Notes under the pieces: generated by a model
Database searches by the model: none
Seen by the model: only the letters and a program-made list of their open reading frames with translations
What the model was told of the DNA's origin: nothing
NCBI GenBank assembly: GCA_944989445.1
Contig: CALYLW010000136.1
Location: 1,059,001 to 1,123,000 of the forward strand
Direction: 5' to 3'
Source: Ampullaceana balthica
Taxonomy: Eukaryota > Mollusca > Gastropoda > Lymnaeidae
Length of the DNA stretch: 64,000 nt
Shown: positions 21,889 through 32,300 of the stretch, one piece after another
Layout: the number at the start of each line of letters is the position of its first letter
Numbering within the stretch: position 1 is the first letter of the stretch
Program-made: the position numbers and the translations under genes

Positions 21889-23270
21889 CATTGACCTATT
21901 TCATTCTCATTGTCAAATCTACCAAAGCCGGAATTGACACTGAACTGAGACGATCAGATTTGTATGCCACTGCTATAATAAGGATCAAAAGAATGGACGC
22001 ATTTCTTAGCATGGAAAAAAGTGGGGTGTCCTTGATTTTGCGGCTTTTTCAGACTTACCGAAAACCTTATTTAAAAAAAAACTATTTGTTTATTTCATCG
22101 ATAAAATAGAAATAAAATAAATATAATATCCGTCAATTTTCTGAATCATTGAAATCTTTGGTTTTGAACGAATGATCTCTTGGCCAATTTGCTGGTGACA
22201 CGTTTTAACGAATGTGTGTTAACATGTATGCATCATGTCTCTTACCAAGTACTGACTAAAACAATTATTGTCTATTATTTTTTAGTTTGCATTTTATTGG
22301 CGATAAGCACAATTGTCATGACAGAGTTGTCTCCTCCGTCTCAACTCATTTCCACTTGCATACAGGGACTAAAGGAAATGGTGAATATTAGCACTCTGTT
22401 AAGTTGTTCATTTATATTTTTTGAGCGTCGTTAGAATTGTCACGTTTTTTAAATAATGTTTTAAATGTTTCGAATAATAAAAGTTTTCCAATATTATAGA
22501 TGACACTTTGACTAGCAATAACACCTGTTAAATAGCTGCCTCTAGTCACTCCCTCACAGCAAACTGTCCCTACCTCTCTAACTGTCTAGCCATGACACTC
22601 CTGCGTTGAATTTAATATTTAATGTTTACCCTTTTGAAATTCTCCTTTTTTTTTATTCGCACGTCTTCAATACCGATACAATCATTGTATCATCGTTTCT
22701 TCTATTTAGACTATTTATATCGACAGGTTCACAAAGTTTCTGAGGTTTGAAGAGGATACAGATTGGCAGCAAGGGCGGCTACTCGACAATTCGATAACAT
22801 GGACGAGGTCATAGAATCAATTGATATGACAAGGGAGGTTACGTCAACTTCCCTGCTCTGACTGCGGGCAGGAAATAAAAAGTCATCTATCTCAGTTCTT
22901 GCTAATATAACCACGACCTGCCGGTGTTGGAGAATAAATTCTCCCCCGTACAATGTACAGATTATTTTGTTTAAGCTGAGAGTTGTTACAAGAGTAACGT
23001 CTCCTGTCCACTTTGCGTAATCGATGTTTTTTTGTTTTTTTATTTTTTATTATAATTTTTTTTTATTATGTTTACAGCTGTTATTTCGAGGTAGTCGGAG
23101 TTAGCATTCTTTATACCATCTTTATGTTGAAATTACTTGTTTAATTGTTTTGTTAAGTCTAAGTTTTTCCTTTTCTTAAACATTCTACATTGTTATGCAT
23201 CTGTAGCATTATATGCCCATCCCTAAGTGAGAGCGAAAACGCACAGTTGTTGAATCACATTAGTTTCATG
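21889..23270. other. Unassigned stretch
   Basis: Contains two modest open frames (22180-22434 plus and 22729-22953 minus). The first includes a pyrimidine/TTTTTTTAG acceptor-like site before a hydrophobic segment, and the second has no splice support. Neither matches a family that I recognise. No repeat array is present. Confidence 0.25.
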
Positions 23271-23522
23271 CAGTGGCGTCACTAGGGGGTGGGTGCGAGG
23301 GGGTAACCGCACCGCGGCCACACCATCACAAGGGGTGACACCAAAATGTTAAATCCTGTATGTTCCCGTTATTTGTCAGTGGCAGACTCGGAGGATTTCT
23401 TTGGGTTAAGTCGTGAGGGGTGACACCATGAGCTACCGCACTGGATGACACCATGAGCTACCGCACTGGATGACACCATGAGCTACCGCACTGGATGACA
23501 CCAACCCTTGTGACGCCTCTTG
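23271..23522. mobile_element. hAT-type MITE, inverted orientation
   Basis: Starts CAGTGGCGTCACTAGGG and ends TGACGCCTCTTG. The interior is the reverse complement of the element at 3780, with a short local triplication of TGACACCATGAGCTACCGCA. An imperfect target duplication (TTTCATG/GGTCATG) is visible. Confidence 0.75.
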
Positions 23523-24162
23523 GGTCATGTGAATTGTCACCAGATGGCCGCACATACTGTATTGCTGTAGTACCTGTCATTCGCAAACTCTTGTAAATGA
23601 TCCGCATGTTTCATTACATGTCAGATTCAAAAATAGAATTAATTTTTAACTATATTCATCAAGTGACTTGAGTAAAGTTAATTCAAGTCAACAGAACACC
23701 AAGTAAATAACAAGCGATTGAAAGAATTACATTTAAATTTTCTAAAACAGACATTTGTCATTTAAATTTGCTGGTAACTCTATTGTTTTCCTATATCTGT
23801 AGCTATTTTCTTACTCAAATAATTCCTCCACAAGTATAAGCCAAAAATATTGAAAAGCCTTCCAACTGATTTATTACGACGCAGCTGAAAATAAGCTGCA
23901 TTTGTGTGTGTTTGTGTCCCATAACCTCGTGGTCGTAGGGGGTTGTAAAGTTTCCATTAGAAATTTCTCGGGGCTTGGTAGACCTGGCGGCGCCCATCTC
24001 CTCTCCAGGTCAGCGGATGACTTTCTAGCGATAGCCATATTTATTGTGGCTTTAACGTGGGCTAGATCCCACGCCCCTCAGCTTGTGAGGCGCACGCACT
24101 ATTGACTTCGCTACCCAGCCGCCAAGCTGCATTACAATTCCTTTATAATTCTCTCTCTTTCC

Positions 24163-24193
<31 letters not shown>

Positions 24194-24453
24194 GCGCTCT
24201 CTCTCTCTAACTATTGATACACTATAATGATTTTTTTATATTGTATTTCCATTATGCCCCTTGCAAATATATTTTTTTATTAAGTGATGCAATACAGTTC
24301 TCTTATTTTACCGATTCAGTTGTTATCTTGAAATCTGTTTCTTTGGAAGCTTGATCCAGTTCTAATTGTTTTTGGCGGCAGTACACAGTTTGTGTACAAT
24401 ATATTGGCTGCGGTAACACCCAACTGTTTGAAGTGGCCGCGTGACTATAGATC
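23523..24453. other. Unassigned stretch with a CT-rich microsatellite
   Basis: A (CT)n-rich tract occupies 24151-24208. Otherwise no supported gene. The GC-richer block at about 23960-24125 may be a dispersed repeat, but I find no second copy in the window. Confidence 0.35.
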
Positions 24454-24613
24454 TATGGCGGATAAAGCGGGATGCTGATTGGACTAAAGCCAGGGACCCC
24501 CAGTGATTTAAGGGCACCAAACTTATTATGTTGTATAATAAAGGTGGCTGGACCGGGCCCCAGGTGGGATTACAGCCAAAGGCCCCGTGCAATCTTAATC
24601 CGCCCCTACTATA
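24454..24613. repeat. Short inverted-repeat element (TATGGCGGAT...ATCCGCCCC)
   Basis: The left end TATGGCGGATAAAGCGGGATG and the right end TTAATCCGCCCCTACTATAG are imperfect inverted repeats. The left half recurs at about 57520-57610 inside the nested hAT (TATGGCGGATTAAAAGCGGG). A MITE. Confidence 0.55.
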
Positions 24614-24976
24614 GATAGAGGAGGGGTATTGAGTTTCTGCTTACGGCTGTACCTGTGGGCCTGTCCATTTATTTTGAATAGCAACCGCGAGAGCTTGGGT
24701 AGTTTTCTGATCGCCAATTTAAAGAAATACATGTTGGATCCTGTGTAGATCTAGTTTTTCATTTTTCATTGGTGATGAGAGAAATTAATTTCTGAGTGGA
24801 AACACGAAAGACAACTATTCTTAGAACATCTGGAACGTTGTAATCCAATTCTATTTGTCAATGACGATATTTAAAAAAATAAAAGCTTTGTTTGACTCAA
24901 ACATTAGTATAAGCCTGACAGTGACCGAAGGATGAGTTTAAATAAGAAATATTCTACAGTTTTTAATGCACCAGAA

Positions 24977-25161
24977 CAGAGGCGTCACTAGGGTTGGTGT
25001 CACCCACTGCGGTAGGTCATGGTGTCCCCTTTTCTCACGACTTAACCCATAGACCTCCTCCGAGCCTCAAATATACAGAGTTTTACATTTTGGTGTCACC
25101 CCTTGTGATGGTGTCACTCGGTGCGGTCTGCACCCCCCACACCCCCCTAGTGACGCGATTG
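24977..25161. mobile_element. hAT-type MITE, CAGAGGCGTCACTAGGG family
   Basis: Starts CAGAGGCGTCACTAGGG and ends CCCCTAGTGACGCGATTG. Flanks CACCAGAA and CATCAAAA form an imperfect 8-bp target duplication. Only one unit of the 18-bp motif expanded at 3899 is present. Confidence 0.8.
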
Positions 25162-25462
25162 CATCAAAATTTCAATCAACTATTGAATACATCGACAAAC
25201 ACCAGGGATACTGTACTGCTCAGATAGTTTATATATCTTTATCTTTATTACATACAGTTATAATACCTTTGTATATTAAAATCGGACACAAATGTAGACA
25301 AAAATTATATTCACTTTTTTGTTTGCATATGTTAACTTAAATATTTTACATAAAACTAAAAAATACAGTTGAGTATCTTCATTCAGGGCATAATTTGAAA
25401 TAAAATGGGAATCAGAGACGGCACCGTTCAATTTCTCAAAATAAGAAGTACACTTAACGTTA

Positions 25463-26454
25463 CATCATCATCATTTGTCCATTGAGTTCCTTGTGGAACA
25501 TAGGGCCTCTGTCAAAGCTCGCCACTCTACACGGTCCCTTGCAGTCGCTTCAGTTCTTCCCAGCTCTTCCCAGTCCTTCCAGCCTCGTCCAACATGCTCC
25601 GTCTCCATGTACGCTTGGGTCTTCCTCGTTGTCGCTTGCCCTGGGGGTTCCAAACTAAGGCTTGCCTAGCCCTGCTGTTATCTTTCCCGAGGGATGTGTC
25701 CAATCCATCTCCGCTTTCTTTCCATGATTTGCTGTTCTACTGTTCTTTGTCCACACCTCTCCCACAGCTTGGAGTTTTCGACCTTATCGAACCATTTTAT
25801 TTTCAGAATATTTCGGAGGCATCTGTTAACAAAGGTCTGGAGTCCATTTTTTGTTGTCTCTGTCGTCCGCCATGTTTCGGATCCATAAAGTAGGACCGTT
25901 TTAACATTGGTGTTAAAGATCCTTACTTTTGTTTTGACAGAGATGTGTGTAGATCTCAAGACCTGTTTCAGATTGGCAAAAGCCTGTCTTGCCAAATTTA
26001 TTCTTCGTTCGATGTCCTCATCTGTTCCCCCTGCTACACTGACCACACTCCCAAGGTATACAAAGTTGTTAACTTGCTCCAGGTTGCGGTTTTCTACTTG
26101 GATGACTCCATCTTGTAGGAAGTTTATTTTCAAAAATTTTGTTTTTTGAATGTTTATCTTGAGTCCTACTCTTTTCCCAGTCTCGCTCAAGACTGTGACT
26201 TTGTCTTGCATGTATTGGAGTCTGTGGGACAGAATGGCCAAGTCATCCGCAAACTCCAAATCTTCTAGTTTTTGCATTAGGTTCCACTGGATTCCTTTTC
26301 CTGAGCTTGCATAAGCTTCTTTTGTGACCCAGTCTAACACAAGAAGGAACAGAAGTGGTGAAAGGAGGCATCCTTGTTTGACTCCAGTTGTGACATGGAA
26401 TTCATTCTTAACGGAGCTGTCTGAAATTTTGCACCATCTATCTAGTGAAAACAT
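25463..26454 (-). pseudogene. 5'-truncated non-LTR retrotransposon, second family
   Basis: On the minus strand, RT motifs GVKQGCLLSPLLFLL (residues 24-38 of the longest frame) and LEFADDLAILS with the catalytic FADD (68-71) are followed by NFVYLGSVVS, VLLYGSETWR and RRWIGHIPRE. After a stop at about 25678 the C-terminus continues in another frame (NPQGKRQRGRPKRTWRR) to a (ATG)n tail at about 25463. There is no C-terminal CCHH finger, so it is a different family from the LINE at 20322. The 5' end stops at the palm domain, a usual truncation. Confidence 0.9.
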
Positions 26455-26715
26455 AGGCGGTTTTTTTTTAAATGGGGGGAGGGAATTTTTATATGTTGCT
26501 GTTATAAGCCATACTCACTAACTTGTTAATTGAGAGATGTTTGTGTTATTAATTTATGAGGGGGGATGTGTGGGAGGAGTCAAAGAAATAAATGGTTTTT
26601 ATGATTCATTTTTGTGTTCCTATTTTCATAGCAGACCATCACAATTACAGGTCCTTATATCTAGGACCAGAGGGCCGTGAGTTTATTTGGGGAATGTCAA
26701 CAAAAAAATGTTATA
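26455..26715. other. Intergenic, nothing recognised
   Basis: Low-complexity purine-rich patches only. Confidence 0.4.
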
Positions 26716-26925
26716 TAAGATTATATTGGCCAGCCCTAATATAACATTACCATTACGTTACATCAGATTGTATTGGCCAGCCCTAATATAACATTACCAT
26801 TATGTTACATCAGATTGTATTGGCCAGCCCTAATATAACATTACCATTATGTTATATCAGATTGTATTGGCCAGCCCTAATATAACATTACCGTTATGTT
26901 ACATCAGATTGTATTGGCCAGCCTT
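26716..26925. repeat. Tandem repeat, 47-bp unit, about 4.5 copies
   Basis: Units contain ATTGGCCAGCCCTAATATAA, CATTACCATTA and GTTACATCAGATTGT, nearly identical to one another. Confidence 0.92.
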
Positions 26926-27280
26926 CATATTTTACCAATACCAAATCAAGACCAGAATACAACAAAAACTAATTGACATCAAAAATGTTTCTTTTGTTGT
27001 TGCTGGATGTTCGCTACGTTCCATCGCTTATCATAATCCATCACAGGACAGTTCGGGAATTCGTCAATCAACAATCGCTTGCCATTAACCGAGGAAACAT
27101 TAATGACTTGACGCGATAGGGGACATAGCCAGGAGAGGGAGCGGCCGATAATGACATTTTCAGATTTATTGACACATCTGTATGATGATAAAAGTAAGAG
27201 TGTGTGAACGTCAGGGGGGACGTGGGGGGAGTAAAAAACTACTTATTCTGCTTTCTCGAGATTACATGACACTATCGCAG

Positions 27281-27423
27281 GGCTGTACCGGATTCAAATT
27301 TTTTAAAATCCTTCCGGGGTCGGATATGGCCGGATTTATGAAGTGAGATCCTGCCGGAGCCGGATCTGTAAAAATGGCAAGATTCCGGATTTTCCGGAGC
27401 CGGAGCCGAAATCCGGTACAGCC
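27281..27423. mobile_element. Small palindromic MITE (GGCTGTACCGGAT ends)
   Basis: GGCTGTACCGGATT at the left is the reverse complement of AATCCGGTACAGCC at the right, and the interior is also largely self-complementary (CCGGAGCCGGA motifs). A related diverged copy lies at 46677-46885. The flanks share ATCGCA. Confidence 0.75.
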
Positions 27424-27429
27424 ATAATC

Positions 27430-27690
27430 GCAACTTTACACGCTATTTTTGACCATTTTTAACTCCCCACTTTCACAAACTGTCACAAATCTTGAACCCC
27501 CCTCCCTAAAGTACGTCACACTTTCGAACAAAATTATGTATTTTATTAACAAAATAATTAAAATTAAATATAAAACACACCGTGACGTCACACATGGCCG
27601 GACATCCCCCTCCCCCTGTCACAAACTGTCACACTTTCTTACACCCCCTCCCCCCTCTGGAGCGTGACGTACTTTATGGAAGGCCCCTTA
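27430..27690. repeat. Dispersed repeat with TGACGTCAC and C-rich blocks
   Basis: C-rich strings ending in GGAGCGTGACGTACTTTATG, with a GGAAGGCCCC end, resemble the block at 57300-57520 that begins GGGGCCATCCATAAATGACG. Probably a MITE family with GGGGCC(A/T)TCC ends. Confidence 0.5.
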
Positions 27691-27879
27691 TGTCTTATAT
27701 ATAAAGAATTTATAGTAAAATAAGAAATGAAAACTTGAATGAGTATTTACAGTCAATTTCCAACAAAGAATTTCCGATTATTTTATTCAAGGCAAATCAT
27801 TCTAGATTACATTAAAAGTCATTTCAATTAAACAAAACAATCGCTATCAATTGCTCACAATGGGAAATTTCCTCTATGA

Positions 27880-28450
27880 CGTCATATCTCCTCACCCTAC
27901 GCACACCAAGAATGTGTTAATATAATGCGCACACAACGCGAAACAGTCAAACATTAGCATTCACAAAGCGGGAAAACCCATTAACTATCATTCTAGATTA
28001 AAAATAATTTCAAATCAATAATTATGAAGCTAAATAAAACAATTGCTATCTACAAATTAATGCTAAAATTACCGGAGTCAACGAAAAGAGATTTTTTCAA
28101 AAATTCCTTCTCCAACATTGCTCTAAATATCATTAGCTATAGTTTGGCATTTGTTTCAGCCCGATGGACTTTGCGGTTAGCGAGAAATTTACAAAATGCT
28201 GCTATTTTTTCGTGTTTTTGGATTTTCCAGAATATCCAGTAAACCTTTTCGGTATTTTTTGGCCGTTGCACATCATTGGGACCTCTTTAGCATATTTGCA
28301 AAATGGTTTAGGTGGAGTTGCATGTGCAAGCTCGAACAGTGCAGAGACATTTCAAATGTATAAAATAAATTCCCAAAGGGAAATTGCGTTAAAAAATACT
28401 AGTCTCCCTGCTAAATTTCAGCTCGATTTGATCACGGGAAAAGGGTTATA
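27880..28450. repeat. Dispersed repeat, copy 1 of three
   Basis: Shares with 42399-42990 and 54105-54620 (both in reverse orientation) the blocks AACCTTTTCGGTATTTTTTG, TTGGGACCTCTTTAGCATAT and AAATTGCGTT. Repeated TATAATGCGCACCGC motifs occur at its downstream flank (28455-28615). Confidence 0.7.
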
Positions 28451-28639
28451 AAAACCTGTTTAATATAATGCGCACCGCGTGACAGACATGCATTTACATT
28501 TAAAGATCGGGAATATATTTTTAAAAAAGTATCGTCAATATAATACGCACCGTACCGCGCGACAGGAAAATATAAAAAAAGTTTGTTCAATATAATACGC
28601 ACCGCGACTCTCAAGCACAAACAAATGACATGCTACAAG

Positions 28640-28870
28640 AGATATATAGAGATAATCTAAAATTTTATTAATTTAATTACAGTACATTCGATCGATCTGA
28701 AATTTCTATAGATCATTTGTATCATCGGCATGAGTCTTCCTGCAAAATTTCAGCTCGCTAGCATACGGCAAAGTGGGTTAAAATCGATCCAAAGTTTTTT
28801 CGGCAAACAAAGAAACAAACAATCAAGTAGACGCCACGAGTTAATATAAATGATTTAAAAACAGTTTTCT
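28640..28870. repeat. Dispersed repeat of the GATCGATC-core family
   Basis: Contains GTACATTCGATCGATCTGAA, ATTTCAGCTCG and GTGGGTTAAAATCGA, matching both arms of the fold-back element at 1-735. It ends about 220 bp before the promoter of the gene at 29183. Confidence 0.6.
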
Positions 28871-29091
28871 GCGAATATACATTTGAAAACTCATTTTTTG
28901 TTTTATTATTTGAACTTGCACATAATTGAAAAGAAGGATTGGAGTAAGTGTGACCACACTGATTAAGTCCTTCACCCCGAAGCCTTCAAATCCGTTTGAA
29001 GCATGAAATCTCATTAGCAGTGTCGTTTGTTCATCGCCATTTTTCTCAAACATCAAGAGATGTGGCGACACGTCCCCGCGATGCTGAGCGG

Positions 29092-29099
29092 TATAAAAG
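29092..29099 (+). promoter_or_regulatory. TATA box of the secreted-precursor gene
   Basis: TATAAAAG sits in a GC-richer context (GAGCGGTATAAAAGGTATGG) 91 bases before the start codon. That would place transcription start near 29120-29130 and leave a 5' leader of about 55-60 bases ending CAGAACCATGA. Confidence 0.75.
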
Positions 29100-29182
29100 G
29101 TATGGGGACCTTCTTTCGTGACACAACAATTCCATCTACTGCCCAGCACAGAATAGATCACCGACCAAACTCAACCAGAACC

Positions 29183-29236
29183 ATGAAGTGTTTCGTCTTA
29201 GTGGCTGTCTTTATGACAAACGCCGTGTATTTTGGG
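29183..29236 (+). CDS. Exon 1: signal peptide
   Basis: Encodes MKCFVLVAVFMTNAVYFG, a basic start plus a hydrophobic core, in phase 0 before the donor G|GTAAAG. Cleavage is likely at or close to the exon junction, before Gln19, which could become pyroglutamate. Confidence 0.85.
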
Positions 29237-29322
29237 GTAAAGCTATACATTTTAACATAGTTATATATAGTTATATATATATATATATAACTACAAATAC
29301 AAATACAGATATATATATATAA

Positions 29323-29373
<51 letters not shown>

Positions 29374-32300
29374 TTAAATATATAGATTTTTACAAATCCT
29401 ATCATTTTGGCATACGTTAAATAAAAAACAGCTACATGTTCTGATTTTGGAATAAAAACTCACGAGTAATTTCAAAGATTACTAATCATTTCTACACTTA
29501 CGTTGAATTGTTTCGAAGCTATGACGTCACCTTTTCCGAATTCTCAAGAAACATATTCTTTAATTTTTTTATTTTTTAAAACAGAGAGTGCATTCTTTAA
29601 AATGAATTTTTTTTTATAATTTGAAAGGATTTGAGTTTCGTATTAAAAAATACTAATGCCGTTGGCAACAACAAAATACCAAGCTTGATTCATTGAAACA
29701 GATACTAGCAGCATTCATGGTCTGATAATGAAAAAAAATGTTCTGTTGATTTAAAGAAACATCATAGAGATGTCTGTATGAATCAGGGGAACATAGAACA
29801 GAGACCAGGGAACTTCGGAGGAAAGTGCAAAAAATGTAGCAAGATTCAGTCACCGTGTTAACTTACTAGATATCCGGATTCCAATTTCTATTTTTTTCCT
29901 ATTCATTAATCCTTGAACTATAGCGACCGTACTAAAATAAAAATTTATATTAGTGGAGATTTGACATTTGCGCTGTTCTATTGGATATGCCTCAAGCATC
30001 CCCTAATCATCAGTTTTGAGGCCAGCAGCAGGCTTGTCATGGAATGACCGCGTTAGATGTTAATCCTATATGTCTACTTGAACTGATTGCTTCCATTGGT
30101 CGGTTTTCAACATTAGTAGTAGATAAATATTGGACGCCGAGTCTTTCTTTAATGACAACGCGATTATTTTAATTAACTAACGTCGTAGTTGGCCTATTCG
30201 AAAAGAGGGCTGCATACACGTTTAGAGAACCCCTTTTCATCTGCAGATCCGATGGTTCAGGTTAAGATATAAAACTAGAGTTCTCACTAAGTTTTATCTT
30301 CAATTTAAGCGGCGATTTTTTATTTTTACAAAGTCTGCTCTTAGAGATATTGCTGCTAAGTTAGAAGAAATGGGAAGGGGGAGGGATATTTGAGATTTGT
30401 CTATTTCAACGTGGTCAGAGAACTGTCAAGTTGCCAGTGGTCAGAGAACTGTCAAGTTGCCAGTGGTCAGAGAACTGTCAAGTTGCCAGTGGTCAGAGAA
30501 CTGTCATTTTGCCAGTGGTCAGAGAACTGTCAAATTTCCAGTGGCCAGAGAACTGTCGAATTGCCAGTGGTCAGTGAACTGTCAAGATGACAGTGGTCAG
30601 AGAAATGTTAAATTGCCAGTGGACAGAGAACTGACAAGTTGACAGTGGTCAATGAACTGTCAAGATGCCAGTGGTCAGAGAACGGTCAAGTTGCCAGTGG
30701 TCAAAGATTCCACTTCAACTTGCACATGTGTATTTGGTAACGTCAATGCTTCAAATTTTTTTTTCCGTTGCTTTTTAATAAATACTCTCAATTACAACAC
30801 ACACACAAATTAATGTATTTTGACTAGCAATCGGAAGAGAGGACCAAGAAGCGAGGTTTAGAACAAAGTGCATTGGCCCAAGAAATACAAACCCTTATCA
30901 ACGACCTGCTTGGTGGTGAGTAGATTGAAATCAGATTTAAATTAGTAAGCCTGTGTATATGGTTTTCTTCGTATTAATTATTTGTTATTATACATACATC
31001 TTTATGCATGAAAGGTAGCAAAGCGCTGGTTTATATAATACGGCCATACAGAGGCGTAGCTAGGTTTTTGGCGCCCTTGGCTAATTTATTTTTGGCGCCC
31101 TTGATAAATTGACAATTTTCAGCTTTGCGATTCTTTCATTCGTTAGAAAAAATAATTGAATTTGTCTTATTTTATTTATGACAATAATTACGTAGTCTGA
31201 CAGTGACAGTCATACTACGTGAATATAAAAATGCATAAGACAGGAACAATACTAATTTGCAGTTTATTATTTACTAAATAATACCAAATAAGTTGGTGGA
31301 TAAAACGGGATATTGTTGCGTTAATAAAGAATACATCACAACTTGAAGTAACGTGTATTATATATAAAAACAATAGTGTCAATGTGTCATACTCATTATC
31401 TCATACATAACGATAGAAACTCATTATAAAAGGTAATTTAAGTAACACAGCTCAGCACTTCATTTAGCTGGCGTATTGGTGTGTTGCTAATACAGTCTGA
31501 CCATTCTAAGTCGAACTCAAGGGGGGAAAAGATTCGACTTACGGAGTTTTCTAGTTAAGGAAACTGGCGTAATAGGCTCAGATTAATCAAGGACAATGTT
31601 GATATTGAGAAAAAAAAAGGGGGGGGGGACAGCCATAGTGGCTAGAAGGCTTGATAGGAAATAGGGGCGGTGATGTTTCATTTGAAAGGAGCCAACTTGC
31701 TTTGACATACCGACACACGCCCGGAGAGGAGACACTTTCCCTCCCCTCCCCCAATTTACTCCCTCGACAGTGGGATGGGATAGTAAGAGTTTTCTTTTAA
31801 AAAGAAAGACTTAAAGATCATATTGACATTTGTATGATAAGAAGACTGTAAGATCATATTGACATGTGTATGATAAGAAGACTGTAAGATCATATTGACA
31901 TTTGTATGATAAGAAGACTGTAAGATCATATTGACATTTGTATGATAAGAAGACTGTAAGATCATATTGACATGTGTATGATAAGAAGACTGTAAGATCA
32001 TATTGACATTTGTATGATAAGAAGACTGTAAGATCATATTGACATTTGTATGATAAGAAGACTGTAAGATCATATTGACATTTGCATGATAAGAAGACTG
32101 TAAGATCATATTGACATTTGTATGATAAGAAGACTTTAAGATCATATTGACATTTGTATGATAAGAAGACTGTAAGATCATATTGACATTTGTATGATAA
32201 GAAGACTGTAAGATCATATTGACATTTGTATGATAAGAAGACTGTAAGATCATATTGACATTTGTATGATAAGAAGACTGTAAGATCATATTGACATGTG

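Noticed and set aside
22180..22434. A hydrophobic 84-codon ORF with an acceptor-like site
   Set aside because: Only one weak splice signal, no start or partner exon, and no recognisable family.
22729..22953. A 74-codon minus-strand ORF
   Set aside because: Fair composition but no splice sites, no repeat match and no recognisable family.
28841..29161. A minus-strand ORF of 106 codons over the promoter of the precursor gene
   Set aside because: No recognisable domain. It overlaps the TATA box and leader of the well-supported plus-strand gene.
29027..29260. A 77-codon plus-strand ORF spanning the precursor start
   Set aside because: Its upstream part precedes the TATA box. The true start is the later ATG at 29183, which gives a clean signal peptide in another frame context.
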